Assembly: GCA_036925085.1 (NCBI GenBank)
Contig: JAUPFP010000064.1
Coordinates: forward strand, 779,330 to 843,329
Length of the DNA: 64,000 nucleotides
Reading direction: 5' to 3'
Source of the DNA: Brachycybe producta
Lineage: Eukaryota > Arthropoda > Diplopoda > Playtdesmida > Andrognathidae
The position numbers were made by a program, and so were the translations under genes. Below, piece by piece: positions 30,178-40,681 of the stretch (its first letter is position 1; every line of letters starts with the position of its first letter). The notes under the pieces are model-generated. The model had not been told where the DNA came from. It worked only from the letters and a program-made list of their open reading frames with translations, and made no database searches.

Positions 30178-31257
30178 ATGTTGGATTATCTTCGTAAACG
30201 CGCTTTTCATCATTACATTGCAGCTCTTCACCATTTGGTTACTCCAAGGCTTCAAACGGGTGCAAACCTGCAACACAAGATTGTAAGTATATTCACACTA
30301 TTTTCTGTTGCAAATTTACAGAAGAAAGTCCGAGAGATACAGAGACTAAAAATTCTCAAGACTGTGAAAGTCTTTAGCCAGAGACTAGTGAGGACATTAA
30401 ATAGACGTTATATTGGTCTAGTCCTCCCGGGCCGGTAGAATTAGTGACCTAGCCACTCACTATTAATACAAATGTAAACTCGCTCGTATCATTTAAAAGA
30501 GCAGATTCTACCTGGGGAAAAAGGTCTGTCACAATATAACGTGTAATAAGCAATCAAATATGCTTTGAATCCACTGATACCTTTGCAAGACTTAGTAATG
30601 ATTCCTTTTATGTTTAAAGACAGTTTGAAAATAGCTTACTAGCTAATTTCTTAGACGAACAGTTCGTTTCTAATCGTCTATGGAAATTAACATGTAGGCC
30701 ATTTTCAGAATTATTTTAAAAATAGAAAAAACCATAACTGGGTTTCGCAAAAGTATCAATGGATTCACAGCATATTTGAGTGATAATTGTACTTTAAATT
30801 ACATTTCAAAAATAACTGTGCGTGAAAAAAAAAACCATTGTAAACGAATACCAAACACACCATGTTAAACCTTTCAACAAATAATTAAAATGTCAATCGA
30901 TTCTTTAATGTTGTGGCCATGTTTCAAGGTCTTTTGGTTGCTATATTCTAAGGAATTTTAATTATAAACACTTTTTGAATTATGCTCATTTTCTTGAACC
31001 ATGTCAAAGGTCATTTATACTTAGAAAGGTCCATTTCGCTTAAAAAAAATTTCTGTTCTTTAGAAACATCTTTCAGCTTTGTGTGTATTTTCTATTATGT
31101 TATTAAGGTTTTAACTCATTTTCATAACGTTTATTCAAAACACAGTTTGAAGAAAATAATTTATATACAGAATGGAGACTATGTTTTTGGAAACACCAAG
31201 TCATTGCGTCTATGGCGTAAAGCAGTTCGTGCAATTTTGGAGTCTCCAAACTCGTAA
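30178..31257 (+). CDS. Putative two-exon gene for a 63-residue basic protein
   Basis: Exon 1 (30178-30282, 35 codons) starts at ATG and ends ATT|GTAAGTATATT, a strong donor. Exon 2 (31171-31257) follows ttatatacag and ends in TAA; both junctions are phase 0. The product starts MLDYLRKRAFHHYIAALHHL and ends LRLWRKAVRAILESPNS. It is basic and probably helical, with no signal peptide or membrane segment. I do not recognise the family. In favour: good splice sites and matching phase; against: small size, no recognised homology, and no clear AATAAA close downstream. The 888-bp intron holds a dispersed-repeat fragment at 30560-30870. Confidence 0.35.
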
Positions 31258-31337
31258 TTATGATTTTTTTTGTGAACTATTGAAGTAAATTGCAAGAAAT
31301 TCGGAAGATTAATTTAATTTGCTTTATTTTTTTGCGA

Positions 31338-33842
31338 TCAATTGGGATAACCAATCCAAGGATAATTGGTTGGGCATTGATTACAAGCATTCATATAACG
31401 TTCTCCACCACTTGGTGTTGGTGTTGTGCGGTAGTAACATACTCTAGGTTCACAAGTAGATGAAGGAGGAGGGTTAAGGGTACAATTCCAAGGCATGAAA
31501 TTTTCTAATTGGGAAATGGGTGTTGGATCCTGAATCCATGCTAATGCTTTCTGAATAGGAACAATATAAACGTCTGTCAGGTTGTTCAGATATTGAATAA
31601 AGTTCAAGTAGCCATCAAAGTGGACGGGATCATTGGCAATGAACCATGAGGCATGAGTGAACACTCCGAAAGGAGCACGGTTACTAGTATAATGTCTCAG
31701 GAAGTTAAACTTTAGAAAATCAAAGGTTTCTTCTGCCGTAGAAGGTGATGGACAAGTGTCCAACATAGCACAAGGAGCTCCGGTTGTACTGTTGTAATCG
31801 ACTAGAGGAACTTCCCAAAAGTTGGGATATGATTCTTTAGGACACGGTTCGATCTGACAGTCCACTCCGCCGTAGTAATCCATCGAGTAAGGCCATAGTG
31901 GTGGGCTAACGTAGTGTCTCGTAGGCATTGAACAGTCGTAGCTGAAACCAGTGTCGTGAATGGCACGAAACATTTCGTCGCCTCCGACTTGTAGAAACGG
32001 AACTCTCGTTCCTTGGATGTCCGTAGTAGGAATGTTAGCTATATCTGATGCAATCCCTCTCATTCCATTAAATTCTTCAACGTAACCCGTATAGTTTAGG
32101 GTCTTCCAATAATCAGCTGGAGTTCGGTGCCTGTGTAGTGGGAGTTTAATAAATGTATCACTGTAAGCTTAATAAATTTAAATCAATCAGATTATAAAAT
32201 ATTAGAAATATACTTTTATTTTTTTTTTCTATGTATAATTTTAAATCAATTTCAAGTTTATTCTTTAATTTATTTAAAAAGTTCATTATTTATTTTATTT
32301 AAATATTTGAATTACTAAGATTAATTATTGAAATTGTAATTTAATTTCTTAGTTTTTTGCCAATTTAAAACATTTTAATTTTTCCAATATTTTATGTTTT
32401 GAATTACTTTGGTAAATAGATGTTTTAAATTTTTTTTAATTAAATTTTTATAAAAAAAAATAATTTTTAAAACCTTTTTTTCTAACACTTGATGAAAGAT
32501 ACAAGGAAGGAATGTAATAACTCAAAAAAGATTTAAAATTGAGAATTATCTTCTAGGCATTAATTTCAAGAAGAAAATTGGCTCTTTAAATTCAACTTGA
32601 ACCGTCAGAAAAGGGAGTTCCAACCAATGAAAACTCCGGTATATTGTGGATCCTTAAACCGAGTTTACTCATGCTTGATTCCAGTTCTTAGGTTTCAAAC
32701 TGAATTTCAAGTATTAAGGTATCTTTTTCAATTAGAACCTTATGATCCAGAAGAGCAAAGGTGTTTTTTTGGCAATTACAAATTATTGATTTTAGTAAAA
32801 AAAAAAAAAAAAAAGCACAAGAAATTTCAAATTTGGTTCGTTTACATGTAAAACTAATAATTTTTTTGGTTTTAAAGTGTAAACGCCTCTTGTACTCTAA
32901 TATTATATATTCCTTCTTTAGGCGCAAAATGAAGAAAAACTTAAATATGTGTTTTAGAAACTGGAAGGGTACATCGATCACGTTCGAGTATTTTTATGTT
33001 GGCATCTTTCAAACGAGCTTTTTATATGAGTTTGAAAATGACCTAACTGTTAAACTACCTTTAATGACCTACTTTTAAATTTTATTTATATAAAAAGTTT
33101 ATTTTGGAAAATCAACATGAAAACACCCGTAAGTAGTTGAGCTACTTTTCTAGTTTCTAAAACATGTTCTAGTTTTTCTTAATTTTGCTACGTAAACACA
33201 GAATTATCAAGAGTTGGAAAATCAGCTGTTCATAAACTATGTTAACGTTAAAAATTAACTTTGCTTTTATTTGCTTTTAAACTCTTCTCGTTTCTGAAAT
33301 AGTATGACTTTTACAATTTTAAAGTGCACCATCCACAACGCAAATGCATTGTGTTACGAGTTTTATGTAGGTTTTTGACATTCTAGTTAATTTAGCTCTA
33401 AATACTATTACAATAGTTTTATAGGTTTTTTTGGGGGCGGGTAATTGCTTGAGTTTTTCCTTAGTACTTACGTTATTGAATGAGATGCAATTTCGTGTCC
33501 TCTTTGCCAAACATCATGTACCAATGTGTAGTCAGTATACTCATGAGACAGGAAGTAAGTGTGTCCAATGTTGCAACCATTTGGGTTTTGAAAATCGAAC
33601 AGTTTCCTATAGTAGTTGTCGTACAGGAGTTTTGTGAGGGCATCATCGAAAGATAACATAACAATCTGTGGGATTTGGTTCACTGTTGTTGGAGTAAAAC
33701 CCGGAGGTAATCCCGTGGTTGGGCAGTAACATTTTGGAAGTTGGCATAAGGATGGATCCGATGGACATGCTAAGGGATCGCAACTTGCGAGTGCATAAAT
33801 GACCACGATACAAATTAACAGAAATTTTGCAGTGGATATCAT
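31338..33842 (-). CDS. Chitin deacetylase-like protein 1 (secreted, NodB domain)
   Basis: Exons 33842-33472 and 32130-31338 (371 + 793 nt) join in phase 2; 387 residues. It would remove acetyl groups from chitin oligomers or polymers outside the cell. Residues 1-20 form a signal peptide, followed by a short Cys-rich segment (CxxxxxxxCxLPxCxC). The NodB/carbohydrate esterase 4 catalytic domain follows: SFDDA with Asp66/Asp67, HSITH with metal ligands His121 and His125, RVPFLQ, CSMPTRHY and FTHASWF. There are no chitin-binding peritrophin or LDL-receptor domains, as in the short single-domain CDA group. The intron falls inside the Thr codon of HSITH. AATAAA lies 10 bases past the stop (31323-31328). 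All catalytic motifs are present, so an active enzyme is expected. Confidence 0.93.
32863..33245. mobile_element. TTAA-family foldback element, copy 1 (CDA1 intron)
   Basis: Palindromic about 380-bp element: starts ggttttaaagtgtaaacgcc, has tttttatatgagtttgaaaa then aaaaagtttattttg near the centre, and ends agttggaaaatcagctgttc, cataaactatgttaa. The arms are inverted copies of one another. TTAA is visible at the right edge only. It accounts for a quarter of the CDA1 intron. Confidence 0.75.
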
Positions 33843-33920
33843 TGCTGCTGATTTCTATAATATTCGTTCGTTTCTTTGTTTCCTATCTACGAATGGAAAT
33901 TATTTCTTATCCGTTTCTAA

Positions 33921-33928
33921 TTTATATT
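33921..33928 (-). promoter_or_regulatory. TATA-like box of chitin deacetylase gene 1
   Basis: Reads aatataaa on the minus strand, its inner edge about 79 bp upstream of the ATG. The paralogous gene has a TATA box at almost the same distance, which supports both. Confidence 0.4.
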
Positions 33929-34009
33929 TTAGATATAATGTATGTTATCACGATTATGCATTCAGCTCGAGGAATCGTTATCGGTATCATTTTACTGGTA
34001 AATAAATGA

Positions 34010-35489
34010 GTTCACACTGAATAACCTTCACTCATATAGTTAGTTAACATGCCCAAACTGATAAGGCAACCAGAAAATCTGTTCAATATAAAAAAAATAC
34101 TTCTGGTTTGAAGAAAAAGCTTTTATCATGTTTTAGATAGAAACTTAGATAAAAAAAATTGATAAACTGACATGTCAGATAAAACAAACAATACAATTAC
34201 TTTAGAATTTTAAGTGATTTATTTCAACTACCTATCACATCCCTCACATGAGGCTACCAAAGTGACTGGCACCAAATTAAACACACCTGATACAAAAATT
34301 CAGATGAAAAAAATCAAGAAAGTAGAAAACGCAGAAAACTTCAACAACATGCCAAACTTTATATTTTTTACTGTCGAAAAAGCGTCTGCCGATCCCGGTC
34401 GGTTAGGACCCGGCATGGGGATGGGCAACCCCGGGCCCACTTGTGACCTACCGTAGTCATATGTGGACCGACCGTGGTCAAAGGTGACCACGGGTGCCAT
34501 AGGTTGGGTAACGGTAAAAAGAGTTACGCCTCGGGGGAGTAAACCCCTGACAAAATTATGACTTGGTTACTCCTGTTCCATGGTCGCAGACAGGATATTT
34601 TGCAAGGTGGTGCGGTGCATATGGAGAATGATTTTTTTTTTCACCAAATTTTCGAATACGTGCAATATCTTAACTAAGAGATTATTTTGTTTTTAGTTTG
34701 AGACTATGTAGTAGGAAAAATGGGCATGTCGATTTACACTAAATCTGTTTTAAGTTGAGTCAACATTGTTCAAAATACACTGTAGATTACTTCAAAATAG
34801 GATTCTTAAACTAAACATAAATTATGTTATTGCATTATGCGAGTTTTTAAATATCCTGTTCAGCATAGGGATTTCCCAACTTTTATCACTACAGTTACGA
34901 TTTTCGGCATTCATACACCAGGCACATCTTATGGCGACCAATATTGAGGGACACCCAAAAGTCAAAACTTTGGTCAAAAGTTTATGTAAAAAAATTGACA
35001 GTCATTTATTTTTAATTTCTTATTAATTTAATGGGTAAAAAATTGTCAAACACCAGGGGCTCCAAAATCGTACATTGCTGAGGAACCTCTAGGAACCTTA
35101 ATGTAGAAATGTAGAATTTGTATTTCTGCCCATTTATGCAATTATGCCAAGAAATTGAAGAGCACAACTACGAGGGATACGTTAATAGATTTTTATAGAT
35201 CAGTTTCTTACCCATTAGATGTCAGCAATGGCTTGATGAGACCGGGTGACATTTTGAACACTTGAGTTATACTGGATCATTTAAACATAAAACATATAAT
35301 GCTCTTATACCTAATCTTTATTGTAGCATTCATTCTTAATTAAAAAATTACTAAATTAAGTTTAAGAAAATAAACAATGCAGTTATTAACAACCAAAATG
35401 TGTATGTATATTTTTGGGACACGCTGTATAAAGTGTTTATCGAATCCAAATTAGAATTAAAGAGTCCATTACCTACATAAATGTGTTGT
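34010..35489. other. Intergenic sequence between the two chitin deacetylase genes
   Basis: No gene recognised. A locally GC-richer patch at 34380-34560 (cccggtcggttaggacccgg region) stands out from the AT-rich surroundings and may be a transposon fragment; I could not define its ends. Confidence 0.4.
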
Positions 35490-36050
35490 TAAAATATTGT
35501 CAAGACATACCCAACTATTGCCAAAATGATTTTCAAAATTTAAAATTGTCATTAATATGATTAAAAAAAACTAAATACTAATTGACTTATCATAAACGAA
35601 CTTTTATCAGATAGATGCGCCACTAAACAATAGACATTGGCAATAAAAAAAGCCTACCTATTTACTCAGATGATGATGTTGTCACCTCACATTACTTTTA
35701 ATTCCCTATTCAAATACGTGTATTCTCTGTTCATATCAAAGTACTATTAATTTATTATTTGAATTATCCCAACTGCCACGTGATTCTCGAGCTGATTGGC
35801 AGGTTGTATTGAGTTGAATGTGAATAGCGAATACATGTGTATGAATTAGGAATTATGAAAATGTGAGGTGACAACATTGTTAACTAAGTAGATGGGTGCA
35901 CTTTCAGTTTTTGAAATTAAAAATGGTGTTGCTTTGTGACTCATGAAAATTCACTTCATTTTGAAATTTTTTTGTGATTTTATTCACTTTTTTTATTTTA
36001 AAATTTATTTTGGGAATTGTTGGGCAAGTCTTGACAATATTTGAAGAAAA
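35490..36050. mobile_element. Foldback element with about 240-bp arms
   Basis: Left arm starts atattgtcaagacatacccaa (written from 35497) and reaches gttgtcacctcacatt (35678-35695); the right arm has aatgtgaggtgacaac (35858-35874) and ends gggcaagtcttgacaatatt (36022-36041). The arms are imperfect inverted copies; the centre is about 80 bp (aactgccacgtgattctcga). Different sequence from the TTAA family. No coding capacity. Confidence 0.7.
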
Positions 36051-36766
36051 AAATCCTGGGGATTATGGTCTCTTTAAAATTATACCTATAGAAATCCAAA
36101 TCAAATCCAAATCATTAAATTTGCAACTCGGGTAAATCCAAATCCAAATGTGTTTGTTTATTTTTAAATCCAGATGTGAATTAAAATGATGTGATTTGGT
36201 TACAGGATCTATGGGCGCAAACTCACCCAAGTAATTATTATTGGAAGTTGAATTTTAAATATTTATAGTATTTATTGACAAACCATTTGTTCAGTGACTA
36301 ATTGCAGATTAACAAAATATACTTTAACGAAATCCAGATAACATTTTTAAATAAACAACTCGAGAAATTTGTTTTTTTTTTAATGTAAAAAACATTAAAA
36401 AATCGTGACAAATTAATTTATTTAAATCATTATACATAAACTGTTAATTGTATTCCCTTTTCAAGATGAAAAAATCTTAGTTTAAAAAAGTCTAAAAAAA
36501 TCGGATTTTGAAAATTTAAATCAGATTTTTTCATTTATTCAATATTTCATCAAATTATTTTTTTTATTTTCTTGTCAAGCACATTATTATAAGAAATTCA
36601 CTTCATGAAAGAAAAAACCACATTTTTTTTAAATAAAAAAGAAAATTCTAAAAAAAATTAAAAATGTAATTTAAATCACTTGATTTTTGTGGTGTTGCAA
36701 TTATTTTTTTTTATTAAATCGTGATTTAAAATCAATTTGATTTAAATCAAACCACTGTGTTAACTT

Positions 36767-38461
36767 TTAATTCCCGTAAGGATTATTCAACCAGGGATAA
36801 TTTGGTGGGCATGAATCTAAACATGTCCCCATCCATCGTTCTCCACCAGGAACTGATTTGTCCCAATGGCACCTATTATGATTTTGGTTGCAGTCCGATG
36901 TGGGTTTTGTGCAACTCCAAAAATTTGCCATGCCGGACAGAGGTGTAGGCTTCTTAATCCACTGCAATGCTTTTGATACAGTTACTAAGTAAACGTCTGG
37001 TAAGCTGTTGAGATACTCGACAAATTTGATGTAGCCTTCATAGTGGTTGTCTCCTTTCAAGAACCAACTAGCATGCAAGAAAACACCAAAAGGAGCTCTG
37101 TTTCCATTGTACCTAGGTTGAAAGTTGCTCATGAACCAGTTGTAGACTTCGTCAGTTCCATTACCTGATGCACAGGTGTCTATCATGGCACATGGAAAAC
37201 CGTCCGTGCCATTATAATCGACAAGAGGAACTTCCCAAAGACCTGGGTAACTGTCCACAGGACATGGTCCAATTTGACAGTCACCATTACTCAAATCATT
37301 TTGATATTCGAATGTGAATGGCCAGATGGCTGGATTGACTAATTTTCTGCTGGGCATGCTGCTTTCCCATGTGAAGTTCAAGTCGTGCAAGGCTTGCATC
37401 GTGACATCGCCGTTGATTTGAAGGAAAGGAGCTCGAAATCCAACTATGTCTTCTGCTGGGATGTTTGCAAAGTGAGAGGCGATCTGTCTAAGACCCTGTG
37501 CTTCGGCAACCCATCCTGCATAGTCCATAGTTGCCCAGTCTGATACAGGAGTTTTGTGGCTGCAAATAAATAGAGAATTCTGGCACATTTTCAGGCTTGT
37601 CGGGGTAAAGGTTTTCACGATAAAACACTGTCGCACAATCAAGCAATAAAATTAATTGTAAAGCTGGGATTACACCGAGGAAACATTGTGCAACATGTAG
37701 CATGCGGATTGACGCACAGAGTAGTCTCTGAGGCACGCAACAAATATATGTGACTTATGCGTCATGTTGTACCAATTGTTTCCGATCCAAGTGGAAACAA
37801 ACGGACGCCGTCTCTCTATGCCGCAGTCTCACTGGACATAGTGCAAAGGACAGAAACAACACTAATAAAATTGACACACAGCACAAAAGTGGGAAGATTT
37901 TGTGGGTGACGCATGCAACAGTATGCTACACAATGTTGCTTGCCGCAATCCGCATGCACTAAATGTTTCCTCGGTGTAATGCTGGCTATAGACATTGCAA
38001 AGCTAGGGAATGGATATGTTGCGTGCTTATTTTTGTGTTGTGCTCGTGACAAACTGTAGAATTACTTACGTGATACTGTGGTCAGCTATTTCGTGTCCTT
38101 TAGTCCAAACATCATGGACAAGAAAGTAGTCAGCATAGTCATGAGATAGGAAAAATGTTATTCCAATGTCACATTTGTCGGGATTTTGGTATTTGAACAG
38201 TTTGCTGTAATAGGTGTCATACAGTGCTCCTGTTAAGGCGTCATCAAAGGATAACATGACGATCTGTGGTGTATTTTTGGGTGCAATATTACCAGGTGTG
38301 TTTGTACCGGAGCAAAAGCAAGATGGTAACTTGCATACAATTGGATCGCATTTTGTTGCAGGAGTTCCACTCAATTGAAAGACTCCTTCAATCATTGATG
38401 ACAAAGTCACAAACAATAAAAATGGTATTAATTTTTGATGTGACATGCCGACTAGTTTCAT
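36767..38461 (-). CDS. Chitin deacetylase-like protein 2 (secreted, NodB domain)
   Basis: Exons 38461-38070 and 37559-36767 (392 + 793 nt) join in phase 2; 394 residues. Paralogue of the downstream gene: same intron position and phase, second exons of identical length. It has a hydrophobic signal segment near residues 10-28 (LIPFLLFVTLSSMI), a Cys-rich link, then the NodB motifs SFDDA, HSITH (His128 and His132), RAPFLQ, SSMPSRKL and FLHASWF. All metal ligands are present. The C-terminus is Cys-rich (CxxxxDxCPPNYPWLNNPYG) like that of paralogue 1 (CNQCPTNYPWIGYPN). AATAAA at 36710-36715. The 510-bp intron contains an inverted-repeat element. Tandem duplication is the simplest origin of the pair. 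Confidence 0.93.
37663..37985. mobile_element. MITE with inverted ends inside the CDA2 intron
   Basis: Left end attacaccgaggaaacatt (37669-37686) and right end aatgtttcctcggtgtaat (37962-37980) are perfect inverted copies; gcatgcggatt also pairs with aatccgcatgc further in. No target duplication is clear. It makes up more than half of the intron. Confidence 0.75.
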
Positions 38462-38540
38462 GATTTAAAATATTTCTTTTGTTACTTGTCTAACTATATT
38501 TTTGACTATAATTATGTTTTGAAGAAAATAACTACCACTA

Positions 38541-38548
38541 TTTATATA
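38541..38548 (-). promoter_or_regulatory. TATA box of chitin deacetylase gene 2
   Basis: tatataaa on the minus strand, its inner edge 79 bp upstream of the ATG, matching the spacing seen in paralogue 1. Confidence 0.5.
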
Positions 38549-39264
38549 GAAGCAACAGGCTGTTTTTTTTTCATCCTTTTCCCTAAAAGATAATTTTTTT
38601 TCAGACTATCGTATCATATACGATGATCATATCTTTTTCGAATGACATTTCATGTGATAGACTCTTATTATAGTTATGATAATATAATATGGGGTTGTTT
38701 ATTTTTATCATTTGTAAATGTGCCAAGGTATGGTAGTGATTAGAAAAGCTTGCATTTCTTAAAAAAAAACTTTAATACAGTTAAGTAGATAGACTAAACT
38801 TATCGTAACTGAGTGACAAGTAGGTTTAATCAAGATGGAAATTTGGGTGGTCATTACACAGAGATAATCATTGTCATATGAACCTCATAAACAAGTAATG
38901 GTTACAAAAGCAAATTACGAAACTATATTAAGACAAATTAACTGTTATATGTGCATCATTTTTTATGACTGTCATTGAATGGTGTACAGCCTAATAACAG
39001 GACTTCATATAATGATAATCACATGCAATAACATCCTACGATATGACTTAACCATGTTATGATTTTTTTATACTAGATTTTGAGGCTCATATTTCATAAC
39101 CACGAGAGTGGACCTTACCTCTTGGCTGTAGTAAGCAAAATATTTGTTCTTTGCATATACTTTATGAGATTTATGATTTGACATTAGAAGAGTAGTTGCA
39201 TTTTGTTTCAAATATTATTCCCTCTGCCATAGGCCATCTGGTCTGCTTCCAAAGAATAACTCAA
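38549..39264. other. Upstream region of the CDA pair
   Basis: AT-rich, no gene recognised. It shares a loose resemblance (gtgacaa..., cacaaaagcaaatta, tgactgtcattga) with the segment at 51480-51800, pointing to a dispersed repeat. Confidence 0.4.
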
Positions 39265-39545
39265 GAGTTACTTAAGGTGTTTCTGTTAATTCCGTCTTTC
39301 AGATGCAAAATGAAGAAAAACTTGAATGTTGACATCTTTCAAAATAAGCTTATGTGAGTTTAAGCATTTATTTTGAAAGATATCAACATGAAAATACTAT
39401 GGGCAATTTCATGTTGATTTCTTTCGAAATAAGTGGTTGAAATACCCTTCTAGTTTCTAAAACACTTTCTAGTTTTACTTAATTTTGCTTCTGAAACACA
39501 GAATAATCAAGAGTTCTAAAATCAGCTCTTCATAAACCATCTTAA
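39265..39545. mobile_element. TTAA-family foldback element, copy 2 (shortened)
   Basis: Contains gatgcaaaatgaagaaaaac, atttattttgaaagatatca, gtttctaaaacactttctag and the right end cataaaccatcttaa, as in the complete copies; the left arm is shortened. Confidence 0.7.
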
Positions 39546-40591
39546 GTTGAGTAACTTAAAATAATAACTGAAGTTACATTTACATGTATTACATGTTTTT
39601 GATAATTGATTGGAGTTGCAATTACTTTCCAATGTAACTGAATTTGCTATTTGTAATTTCTAACAAGTTCATTTACCAGGTGATTCAGAACCAACAAACA
39701 ACTTGAGGTTATATTAAGGAGCTCTAGAGGCATTGTTGAAACTGATACTTTTTATTTTGGTGAGATATGCAGCCTATGCAAGATTAAAGCTGCTTACGTG
39801 CAATATTTAAATAATTCGTTATCCATTTTTTAAAAAATAATTGTGAACTGTTCCAATATTGCATCAAAAACAAAATTTATTTCACTTAGTTACGCATTTG
39901 TTTTTACATGTTTTTGCATGGCAGCTCTAAATCCGCATAAGCGCTACATGAAAATAAAAGCACATTTTGATTTATTTAATAGTCTATAACTGCTGCCACA
40001 TAGTCGGAATGAACTGGCCCGTTTTCCCCAATTGTAGGATGAAACACAATAAAAGTTTAAAAATTGCACAAGAAAAAGATCAGGAAAAGCTGTTTTTTTT
40101 TAATAACATAAATTCCAAAGAATACACATTTTGGTGGGAAAAAATGAAAACTAGAAAACAATTAAACAAAATAGACAAATAAATTGACAATGTTATTTTA
40201 GGTGAAAATGAAAATAGAACCATTTGTCATTCAATCTGGACATTTTTGGAGTTTTTTACTCGTTAGGACCAGGGAAATATTTTTTTCGTGGCCGTTTTTT
40301 TCCTCGTCCGCCCCTTCCCGGTAATATTGTTACATTTTTGTCCAAAACTGTGTTCTTGTTCTTAGCCACTCGGAACAATGTATTTGTTTTTGTTGTCGAA
40401 GAGTGTCTGTATGACAGTTTTGATTTTTCTATTCTTCCTATTCTAGATTTTTAAGTTCTGAATAGTGAAAATCTGAAGTGGTTTCTGTTTTAACAATTAA
40501 AATCCTCATATCTTCATATCGATGCCATATTTTTATTATCTTGTTGACAATTTTAAAGAAAACGCAAATTGACATAATAACAAAGAAACAT
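39546..40591. other. Intergenic spacer downstream of UTP18
   Basis: AT-rich, no gene recognised. It ends at the UTP18 polyadenylation signal. Confidence 0.4.
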
Positions 40592-40681
40592 TTTATTCAA
40601 ATACAAGTACTGATAAACGCTACTTGAACAGAATGGATTTCCAATAATAATAAATGGCGATTCTCTTTCGAACCCATAAAA

